A stretch of 64,000 nucleotides of DNA. It comes from JACCWP01 sp963801045. GTDB lineage: Bacteria > Actinomycetota > Actinomycetes > Propionibacteriales > Nocardioidaceae. Where the stretch lies: positions 868,001-932,000 of the forward strand of contig CAWDDC010000003.1 in assembly GCA_963801045.1 (NCBI GenBank). Direction: 5' to 3'. Made by a program: the position numbers and the translations under genes. A model generated the notes under the pieces. It saw only the letters and a program-made list of their open reading frames with translations. It ran no database searches and had not been told where the DNA came from. Shown in pieces: positions 56,700 to 64,000 of this stretch. Numbering within the stretch: the stretch's first letter is position 1; each line of letters starts with the position of its first letter.

Positions 56700-58088
56700 C
56701 AGGCCGTCGACCCCTCCGACGTGCCGCTCGACGGCGTCGAGCACCTGGTCGACGCAGCCGAACAGCTCGTCCAGCACCGCCTCGTCCGCGACCAGCGGCG
56801 GCGCCAGCATGAGCATGGTGGCGCCCCGGTCGTCGGGCCGGGTGATCAGCCCGGCGGCCCGCATCGCCTGCGGCATCACCTGACGCACCAGCTCGGTGGA
56901 CTGCTCGTGGGTGAGCTCCTGGCCGCTGCGCCGGTCGGCCATCAGCTCCACCGCGTAGAAGAACCCCGCGCCCCGCCACTCGCGCACGCAGTGGTGGGCG
57001 GCGGCCAGCCGGTCGAGCCCGGCCTGGAAGGTGGGCTCGAGCCGGCGCACGTTGCCCAGCGCGTCCTCGTCCCGCAGCGCAGCGAGGTTGGCGCTGGCGA
57101 TCGCGGTCGCGACCGGGTGCCCTCCCCAGGTCGCACCGTGGGTGAACACCCCGCCCTGCGCGGAGTCCATCAGCCGCTCGACCAACGGCCGGCGCACCAG
57201 CATGCCGCCGAGCGGTGCGTACCCCGACGTGGCGCCCTTGGCGAACGTGATCAGGTCCGGCACGACGTCGTAGCGGGTGCTGCCGAACCACTCCCCGAGC
57301 CGGCCGTACGCGCAGATGACCTCGTCGGCGACGAGCAGGATCCCGTAGCGGTCGCAGATCGCGCGCAGCTCCGCCCAGTAGCCGTCCGGTGGCACCAGGC
57401 AGCCGCGGGAGTTCTGCACGGGCTCGGCGAACACGGCGGCGACCGTCTCCGGCCCCGCTGCCTCGATCGTGTCGACCAGCGCCCGCAGACTCGGCAGGTC
57501 GGCCGCGCTGCCGCCGTCGGGGACCTGCTCCCCCAGCGTGTGCGGCACGTGCCGGGTGCCCGGCATCAGCGGTCCGAACGGCTCCTTGAACGCCGGGATG
57601 CCGGTCACGGCGAGCGCGCCCAGCGTGGTCCCGTGGTAGGCCATGTCGCGGGCGATCACCGTGGTGCGCTCCGGTGCGCCCTGGCTGCGGTGCCACTGCC
57701 GGCAGAACTTCACGGCGGACTCGACCGCCTCCGAGCCGGAGTTGACGAAGAAGACGACGTCGAGGTCGCCGGGTGCCAGTCCGGCGATGGTCGCCGCCGC
57801 CTCCGCGGCCGCGGGGTGGGCCGCCGACCAGGTGGGGGCGTAGGCCAGCGACTCGAGCTGCTTGGTCGCCGCCGCGGCGATGTCGGCGCGGCCGTGGCCG
57901 ACGTTGACGCAGAACAGGCCCGCGAGGCCGTCGAGGTAGCGGCGTCCGGCGTCGTCGGTCACGTGGCACCCGTCGCCCGAGACGATGACCGGGAGCTGCG
58001 GACTGCGCCAGACCTCGCCACGGGTGAAGTGCCCCAGCAGGTGCCGCTGGGCCAGGGTGCGCGTGTCCGTCGAGGTGCCCGTGGTCAT
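56699..58088 (-). CDS. tpa: Taurine:pyruvate aminotransferase
   Basis: 462-residue class III PLP aminotransferase converting taurine plus pyruvate to sulfoacetaldehyde plus L-alanine. YLDGLAGLFCVNVGHGRADIA, FFVNSGSEAVESAVKFCRQWH, MAYHGTTLGALAVTG, LLVADEVICAYGRLGEWFGS (PLP-ring Asp) and PLP Lys in LITFAKGATSGYAPLGG. The DGLAGLFCVNVG opening is characteristic of Tpa among omega-aminotransferases. Read in one frame with alanine dehydrogenase, its metabolic partner. Between tauR and tauCAB; its product feeds xsc 31 kb away. Confidence 0.88.
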
Positions 58089-58116
58089 GAGCAGACTCTG
58101 GGGGACCGGCGAGGGG

Positions 58117-58156
58117 TCCAGGAAGATCCAGAACAGGACCAGTTCGTAGGTACCAG
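58117..58156 (-). promoter_or_regulatory. CTGG direct repeats between tauR and tpa
   Basis: On the minus strand four CTGG units (complement CCAG at 58118, 58128, 58139 and 58153) occur with spacings of 10, 11 and 14 bases in the 69-base gap before tpa. MocR-type regulators such as TauR bind direct repeats of this kind; a CTGGAC also occurs upstream of tauC near 55545. Confidence 0.45.
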
Positions 58157-58157
58157 C

Positions 58158-59630
58158 TCAGACGGTCGAGGCCAGGGACTCCCGGACCGCCGCACCGAGC
58201 TCGCGTACGCCGGGCACGACGGCCTCGGCGGCGATGGCCGCGAAGCCGAGCCGGAAGTGGTTGCGGTGCCGCGCGGGATCGGTGAAGTAGACGTCGCCGC
58301 GCTCGACCAGCACGCCACGGCGCCGGGCCCGCTCGACCAGGTCGCCGCAGTCCAGCGGCGGCGGACCGGTCACCCACACGCTCACGCCGCCCGGCGGCGG
58401 GTCCAGCCCCCAGCCCAGCTCGGTCTCCAGCGCCTCGGTGAGCAGCCGCCAGTTGCGCTGCAGCTGGGTGCGCCGCCGCCGCACGGTGCGGCGGTACTGC
58501 CCCGACGCGATGAGCAGCGCCATCGCGCGCTGCATGTGCCCGGACGCGTGCCGCACCCGGTAACGGCGCTGCTGCCGCAGCTCGCTGACGAGCTCGGCCT
58601 CGGCGACGAGGTAGCCGAGCCGCAGGCCAGGCGCCAGGAACTTCGAGAACGTCCCCAGGTAGATGACCCGGCGGCTCTCCGGCAGCGCCTTCATCGCCGG
58701 CGTCGGGCTGCCCTGGTAGCGGAACTCGCTGTCGTAGTCGTCCTCGACCACCAGCGCGTCGTCCCGGTCGGCGAGGGCGAGCAGGTGGCGCCGGCGAGCG
58801 ATCGAGAGCGTCACGTTGGTGGGGCTCTGGTGGCTGGGGGTGAGCAGCACCAGCCGCACCCCGGCCAGGGTGTCGGGTACGACGGCGCCGGCGTCGTCGA
58901 CGGCGTACGGGACGAGCTCGGCGCCCTCCCGCACGACGATCCGGCGGGCGTCGGGGTAGCCCGGGTCCTCGACGCCGACGCGGTCACCGGGCCGGACCAG
59001 CGTGCTGGCGAGCAGGTCCAGCCCCTGCTGCGACCCGAGCGTGATCAGCACCTGGTCGGTGCCCACCTCGATGCCCCGGGACGGCAGCACCCGGCGGCAC
59101 ACCTCCTCGAGCAGCAGCGGGTCGTCCTCGTCGATCCCGTCGCGCAGGCTGTAGTGCAGGTGCGGCGGCTCCAGCGCCTGGCGCAGGGCACGCACCCAGG
59201 CCGCGCGGGGGAATGAGCTCGGCTCCACCTGACCGGCCACGAACGGGTACGGGTAGCGGTGCCAGTCCGGCGCCTTGGCGATCTCGGGCAGGTCCCGGTC
59301 GGGGCCGGGCCGGACGTGCGCGGCCCAGTCGATCGGCGCCGCGGTGGAGTCCGCAGCGTCGGCCGCCACCAGCCCCGCCACCATCTCGGCGTTGATGAAC
59401 AGCCCGCGCCGCGGGCGGGACTCGACGAAGCCCTCCGCGAGCAGCTCCTGGTACGCGGTGTTGACCGTGTTGCGGGACAGCCCGAGCTCGCGGGCCAGCT
59501 CGCGCGACGACGGCAGCGGCAGCCGCGGGTGGAAGGCGCCGGCGGCGATCTGGTGCTCGAGCGAGCGGCGCAGCTGGACGTACAGCGGCGCGCCGGTCCC
59601 GCGCTCGATCGAGATCGGCGTCCGGCCCAC
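58158..59630 (-). CDS. tauR: MocR-type GntR regulator, probable TauR
   Basis: Intact 490-residue fusion of a GntR winged helix and a PLP aminotransferase fold. DNA-binding part GAPLYVQLRRSLEHQIAAGAF, LPSSRELARELGLSRNTVNTAYQELLAEGF; then QVLITLGSQQGLDLLASTLV, VEDDYDSEFRYQGSP and PLP Lys in YLGTFSKFLAPGLRLGYL. MocR proteins sense amines through PLP. Placement next to tpa-tauCAB matches TauR of Rhodobacter, which activates taurine genes. GTG at 59630 chosen (VGRTPISIERG); upstream codons would extend into ybjN. Confidence 0.82.
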   Translation of the reverse strand: MGRTPISIERGTGAPLYVQLRRSLEHQIAAGAFHPRLPLPSSRELARELGLSRNTVNTAYQELLAEGFVESRPRRGLFINAEMVAGLVAADAADSTAAPIDWAAHVRPGPDRDLPEIAKAPDWHRYPYPFVAGQVEPSSFPRAAWVRALRQALEPPHLHYSLRDGIDEDDPLLLEEVCRRVLPSRGIEVGTDQVLITLGSQQGLDLLASTLVRPGDRVGVEDPGYPDARRIVVREGAELVPYAVDDAGAVVPDTLAGVRLVLLTPSHQSPTNVTLSIARRRHLLALADRDDALVVEDDYDSEFRYQGSPTPAMKALPESRRVIYLGTFSKFLAPGLRLGYLVAEAELVSELRQQRRYRVRHASGHMQRAMALLIASGQYRRTVRRRRTQLQRNWRLLTEALETELGWGLDPPPGGVSVWVTGPPPLDCGDLVERARRRGVLVERGDVYFTDPARHRNHFRLGFAAIAAEAVVPGVRELGAAVRESLASTV

Positions 59631-59635
59631 GGTGC

Positions 59636-60121
59636 TCAGCCGTCCTTCTCCAGCCAGCCCCGGAACGCCTCCAGGTTGCGGGTGGACTCGCCGCGCGAGC
59701 GGCGCCACTCCCACTCCTTCCGGATGGAGGTGGCGAAGCCGAGCTCGAGGATGGTGTTGAACGACTCGTCCGCGTACGTCGCGACCGCTCCCAGCACCCG
59801 GTCGATCTCGTCGGCGGTGACCGCGTGCAACGGCACCCGGCCGTCGAGGTAGATGTCACCGACCGAGTCGACCGCGAACGCCACCGCGTACTGGCGCAGG
59901 TTGCGCTCCAGCAGCCAGCGGTAGACCGCCGCGTGGTTCTCGTCGGGCTGCCGCGCGACGAACGCGTGCACGCCGAGCGCGTGGTCGCCCACCTCGAGCC
60001 GCACCGTGGTCTGCAGCTTGCGCTCGCCCGGCAGCGTGACCTGGAAGACGCCCGGCGCGAGCTCGACCGTCTCCGCACCGGACTCGGCGAGCGCCGCCCG
60101 CACCGTCTCGGTGACGCTCAC
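59636..60121 (-). CDS. YbjN domain protein
   Basis: Intact 161-residue YbjN-family protein (type III secretion chaperone-like fold): FQVTLPGERKLQTTVRLEVGDHALGVHAFV, YRWLLERNLRQYAVAFAVDSVGDIYLDGRVPL, FNTILELGFATSIRKEWEWR. Function unknown. It always follows mshA in actinobacteria; here GTG overlaps the mshA stop. After it, where gpm would be expected nearby, the sulfonate region begins. Confidence 0.85.
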   Translation of the reverse strand: MSVTETVRAALAESGAETVELAPGVFQVTLPGERKLQTTVRLEVGDHALGVHAFVARQPDENHAAVYRWLLERNLRQYAVAFAVDSVGDIYLDGRVPLHAVTADEIDRVLGAVATYADESFNTILELGFATSIRKEWEWRRSRGESTRNLEAFRGWLEKDG

Positions 60122-61423
60122 GCCGAGGCCTCGGCCGCCCGCACGCGCGCGGCCCACGTCGCCGCGATCGCCTCGTCGTAGACCTCGACGGTCTTGCGGG
60201 CGGTGGCGTCCCAGCCGAAGCGCAGCGCGTGCCGACGGGCCGCCTCGCCCATCACCCGGCGGGCGGGTTCGTCGCCGAGCAGGCGGTCGAGCACGGCGGC
60301 GTACTCCTCGGGGTCGTGGCCCTTCGACCAGCAGCCCGCCCTCGCCGTGCTCGATGGCGGTGGTGAGTCCGCCGACCGCGGCGGCGACCACCGGGGTGCC
60401 GCAGGCCTGCGCCTCGACCGCGACCAGACCGAACGACTCGTTGTACGACGGCACGCAGACCACCGACGACGCGGCGTACCAACGGGCCAGGTCGGCCTGC
60501 TCGACCGGTGGCACGAACCGCACCTGCTCGGCGATGCCGAGCCGTTCGGCGAGCTGCACCAGCGCCCGCGGCTCGTCCAGCCCGCTGCCGGACGGGCCGC
60601 CGATGACCGGCACCACCAGCCGGCCGGGCTCGCGCAGCGCGGGCCGACGGCGCAGCAGGTGGTCGATCGCGTGCAGCAGCACGTCGGGTGCCTTGAGCGG
60701 CTGCAGCCGTCCGGCGAACAGCACGACCTGGGCGTCTGCCGGCAGGCCGAGCGAGGGCCGGATCGCCTGCGGCGTCACGGGGACGGAACAGGTCGAGGTC
60801 GACGCCGGGGTGCACGACCCGCACCCGCTCGCGCGGGACCCCGTAGTACTGCACGAGGTCGTAGCGCCTCCTGGTGGGTGTTGGCCACCAGCACGTCGGC
60901 GGCGTCGACCACCTGCTGCTCGCCGAGCACCCGCGCGTCCGGCTCCGGGCGGTCGGTGTCGGCGAGCCAGTCGTTCTTGACCTTGGCCAGCGTGTGCATC
61001 GACTGCACCAGCGGCACGCCCCAGCGGTCGCGCGCGAGCGCACCCACCTGCCCGCTCAACCAGTAGTGCGCGTGCACGACGTCGTAGCGGCCGGGCGGCG
61101 TGCATCGCCTCGGTGCGCAGCACCTCGCGGGCGAACGTGCACAGCTGGCCCGGCAGCTCGTCCTTGTCGAGCCCGCCGTACGGACCCGCCGGCACGTGTC
61201 GCACGGTGATGCCGGGCTCCATCTCCACCGTGGGCTCGAGGTCCGACGCGGTCGCGCGGGTGAAGACCTCGACCTCGACGCCACGGGCGGCGAGCTGGCG
61301 GGACAGCTCGACCACGTAGACGTTCATGCCGCCCGCGTCGCCGGTGCCGGGCTGGTGCAGGGGAGACGTGTGCACGCTGAGCATCGCGACCCTGCGGACC
61401 GAAGGGGGGCGTGGCTCGGTCAC
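60118..61423 (-). CDS. mshA: D-inositol-3-phosphate glycosyltransferase MshA
   Basis: About 434-residue GT-B glycosyltransferase, first step of mycothiol synthesis (UDP-GlcNAc plus 1D-myo-inositol 3-phosphate). RVAMLSVHTSPLHQPGTGDAGGMNVYVVEL is the MshA opening; AGPYGGLDKDELPGQL, LFAGRLQPLKAPDVLLHAI, and the nucleotide-sugar site PSYNESFGLVAVEAQACGTPVVAA follow. Frame breaks near 60325, 60780, 60870 and 61100. GTG start at 61423. Supports an actinobacterial origin and mycothiol-based redox chemistry. Confidence 0.9.
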
Positions 61424-61446
61424 CTCGACAGCATAGGTTGACGACC

Positions 61447-62193
61447 ATGAGTTCAGCGCGTCGAGCCGTCGTGACCGGAGCCAGCAGCGGGATCGGCGCG
61501 GCGACCGCGAGACGGCTCTCCGCCGAGGGTTTCGAGGTGGTCTGTGCCGCCCGGCGGCGGGACCGGATCGAGCAGCTCGCCGACGAGATCGGCGGCCGCG
61601 CGATCGAGTGCGACGTCACCGACCCGGGCTCGGTGCGTCGGCTGGCCGACGAGGTCGGACCGCGGTTGTCGGTGCTGGTCAACAACGCCGGCGCCGCGTT
61701 CGGGCTGGACACCGTCGCGGAGTCCGATCCCGAGCAGTGGCGGCAGATGTTCGAGCTCAACGTGCTCGGCACGCTGCGCGTGACCCAGGAGCTGCTGCCG
61801 GCGCTGGTCGCGAGCGGCGACGGGTTGCTGGTCAACGTCGGCTCCACGGCCGGGCACGAGGCGTACGAGAAGGGTGGCGGCTACACGATCACCAAGACCG
61901 GCGTGGCGGTCATGACCGAGACGCTGCGCCAGGAGCTGCTCGGCCAGCCGGTGCGGATCACCGAGATCGTGCCCGGGATGGTGCAGACCGAGGAGTTCTC
62001 GGTGAAACGGCTGGGCGACGCCGAGGCGGCGGCGAAGGTCTATGCCGGCGTCGACCGACCGCTGGGCGCCGACGACGTGGCGGACGCGATCGGCTGGGTG
62101 GCCACCCGGCCGTGGCACGTCAACGTCGACCGGCTGGTGCTCAAGCCGCGGGCGCAGGCCTCGCAGTACAAGATCTACCGCGCCGGCGGCTAG
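61447..62193 (+). CDS. SDR family oxidoreductase
   Basis: Intact 248-residue classical SDR, YdfG-like. VVTGASSGIGAATARRL, VCAARRRDRIEQL (Arg after strand 2: NADP), LSVLVNNAGAAFGLD, catalytic Ser in LLVNVGSTAGHEAY and Tyr-x3-Lys in GGGYTITKTGVAVMTE, and the end RLVLKPRAQASQYKIYR typical of the YdfG (serine/3-hydroxy acid dehydrogenase) group. ATG at 61447. Divergent from mshA with 23 bases between. Confidence 0.85.
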   Translation: MSSARRAVVTGASSGIGAATARRLSAEGFEVVCAARRRDRIEQLADEIGGRAIECDVTDPGSVRRLADEVGPRLSVLVNNAGAAFGLDTVAESDPEQWRQMFELNVLGTLRVTQELLPALVASGDGLLVNVGSTAGHEAYEKGGGYTITKTGVAVMTETLRQELLGQPVRITEIVPGMVQTEEFSVKRLGDAEAAAKVYAGVDRPLGADDVADAIGWVATRPWHVNVDRLVLKPRAQASQYKIYRAGG

Positions 62194-62204
62194 GCTCGAC
62201 CTTC

Positions 62205-64000
62205 GTGCCTCCTTCCATTCGCAAGAGCCTGCGCAACGTCGCGATCGTCGCGCACGTCGACCACGGCAAGACCACGCTCGTCGACGCGATGCTCTGGCAG
62301 ACCGGTGCGTTCCGGGCCAACCAGGACGTCGCCGACCGGGTGATGGACTCCGGCGACCTCGAGCGCGAGCGCGGCATCACGATCCTCGCCAAGAACACGG
62401 CGGTGCGTTACGACGGTCCCGGGCACCGACGACGGTCCGGTCACCATCAACATCGTCGACACCCCCGGCCACGCCGACTTCGGCGGTGAGGTCGAGCGCG
62501 GGCTGCTGATGGTCGACGGGGTGGTGCTGCTGGTCGACGCGTCGGAGGGGCCGCTGCCGCAGACCCGGTTCGTGCTGCGCAAGACGCTCGAGGCGCACCT
62601 GCCGGTGGTGCTCGTGGTCAACAAGGTCGACCGGCCCGACGCCCGGATCTCCGAGGTGGTCGAGGAGACGTACGAGCTGCTGCTCGACCTGGCCGACGAC
62701 CACGCGCTGGCGCGCAACGACCTGCTGGACCTGCCGGTGATCTACGCGTCGGCGCGGGCCGGCCGCGCGTCGCTGGAGCAGCCGGCCGACGGCGGCATGC
62801 CCGACTCCGACGACCTGGAGCCGTTGTTCCGCACCATCCTCGACCAGGTGCCCGCGCCGGCGTACGACCCCGACGCCCCGCTGCAGGCACAGGTGACCAA
62901 CCTGGACGCGTCGCCGTTCCTCGGCCGGATCGCCCTGTGCCGGGTGCACGCCGGCGTGCTGCGCAAGGGCAGCTCGGTGGCGTGGTGCCGGCGCGACGGG
63001 TCGGTCGAGCGGGTACGGATCTCCGAGCTGCTGCTGACCGACGCGCTCGACCGGGTGCCTGCCGACGAGGCCGGCCCGGGCGACATCGCGGCGATCGCCG
63101 GCATCCCGGACATCACCATCGGTGACACCCTCACCGACCCCGACGACCCGCAGCCGATGGATCCCATCACCATCGACGAGCCGGCGATCTCGATGACGAT
63201 CGGCACCAACACCTCGCCGCTGGCCGGGCGGGAGAAGGGCACCAAGGTCACGGCGCGACTGGTGCGCGAGCGGCTGGAGCGCGAGCTGATCGGCAACGTG
63301 TCGCTGCGCGTGCTCCCGACCGACACCCCGGACGCGTGGGAGGTGCAGGGCCGCGGCGAGCTGGCGCTCGCCGTGCTGGTCGAGACGATGCGCCGGGAGG
63401 GCTACGAGCTGACCGTCGGCAAGCCCGACGTGGTGACCCGCGAGGTCGACGGCGCGGTGCACGAGCCGGTGGAGCGGCTGACCATCGACGTGCCGGAGGA
63501 GTACCTCGGCGCGGTCACCCAGCTGCTCGCCGTGCGCCGCGGCCGGATGGAGCAGATGGTCAACCACGGCACCGGGTGGGTGCGGATGGAGTTCCTGGTG
63601 CCGGCCCGCGGGCTGATCGGGTTCCGTACCGACTTCCTCACCGACACCCGCGGCACCGGCATCGCCCACCACGTCTTCGAGCGGTACGAGGCGTGGGCCG
63701 GCGAGCTGAAGACCCGGCCCACCGGGTCGCTGGTCGCCGACCGCGTCGGGCGTCGCGACGTCGTTCGCGATGCACAACCTGCAGGAGCGCGGCAGCCTCT
63801 TCGTCGAGCCGGCGACCGAGGTCTACCAGGGCATGCTGGTCGGCGAGAACTCCCGCGGCGACGACATGGACGTCAACATCACCCGGGAGAAGAAGCTCAC
63901 CAACATGCGCTCGTCGACCGGCGAGGAGCTCGAGCGCCTCGTCCCCCCGCGCCGGCTCTCGCTGGAGCAGTCGCTGGAGTTCTGCCGCGACGACGAGTGC
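62205..64000 (+). CDS. typA: Translational GTPase TypA/BipA (3' truncated by window)
   Basis: First about 598 codons of ribosome-binding GTPase TypA. G1 VAHVDHGKTTLVDAML, G2 around ERERGITILAKNTAV, G3 DTPGHADFGGEVERGL, G4 VVNKVDRPDARISEV, G5 VIYASARAGRA; then domain II and the V-like region RGRMEQMVNHGTGWVRMEFLVPARGLIGFRT and the C-terminal RGDDMDVNITREKKLTNMRS. Frame breaks near 62423 (CCC) and 63748 (GGG). GTG start at 62205; runs off the end after LEFCRDDEC. Confidence 0.92.

Noticed and set aside
1..64000. tRNA, rRNA, integrase or insertion sequence genes
   Set aside because: Looked for at gap positions and region borders; none recognised.

Overview
The window is high-GC actinobacterial DNA. 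Mycothiol genes (mshA, a mycothiol-dependent maleylpyruvate-isomerase-fold protein), carD, senX3/regX3, an lpqE-type lipoprotein and frequent GTG starts with 4-base ATGA/GTGA overlaps point to the Propionibacteriales, most likely a Nocardioides-like organism. There is no 16S or other marker here to settle the genus.

One caveat applies throughout. About 33 of 59 genes are broken by single-base frame changes, roughly 55-60 in all. Essential genes such as cysS, ispD, mshA and typA are among them. In every case the reading continues in another frame with family-typical sequence, and many breaks lie in short G/C runs. I read these as uncorrected sequencing indels, not decay, and annotate each gene across its breaks.

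Layout. 0.1-8.5 kb: amino-acid aldolase/racemase-fold enzyme, MFS carrier, FAD oxidase, DUF4032, maleylpyruvate-isomerase-fold protein, FMN reductase, acyl-CoA dehydrogenase, DUF427. 8.6-18.6 kb: a conserved housekeeping block (rlmB, cysS, ispF, ispD, carD, lpqE) interrupted by two C39-like peptidases, an SDR and two unknown proteins, with copies of a ~57-bp palindromic element. 18.6-22.1 kb: regX3-senX3, phoU (with a PHO-box-like repeat) and phosphoglycerate mutase.

22.1-59.6 kb: a large organosulfonate-catabolism region, lying between gpm and ybjN-mshA, which are near neighbours in other actinobacteria. It contains xsc (sulfoacetaldehyde acetyltransferase) and pta; an IclR regulator; an operon for a sulfoacetaldehyde dehydrogenase (SauS-like), a two-subunit ADP-forming acyl-CoA ligase, MoeA, a fused FeS/NrfD subunit, a cytoplasmic molybdoenzyme (SoeABC-like, probable sulfite dehydrogenase) and Mrp; a TctBAC-type tripartite transporter; an MFS-BCCP-carboxyltransferase-biotin carboxylase-BKACE operon; an SDR, MHS-type MFS and HOT-like alcohol dehydrogenase operon; a sodium:solute symporter; a YtcJ-like amidohydrolase; and a taurine set (tauABC, taurine:pyruvate aminotransferase joined to alanine dehydrogenase, TauR). 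Sulfoacetaldehyde is the inferred hub. It would form from taurine by Tpa, from sulfoacetate by CoA ligation and SauS, and possibly from hydroxy- or keto-sulfonates. Xsc then gives acetyl phosphate plus sulfite, Pta gives acetyl-CoA, and the Soe-like complex would oxidise sulfite.

Five 15-bp palindromes of the form TGGnAnnnnCTnCCA lie upstream of xsc, sauS, tctB, the MFS-BKACE operon and the alcohol-dehydrogenase operon. A half-site precedes iclR. They resemble the E. coli IclR operator and suggest one regulon. 59.6-64 kb: ybjN, mshA, an SDR and the start of typA, cut by the window end.
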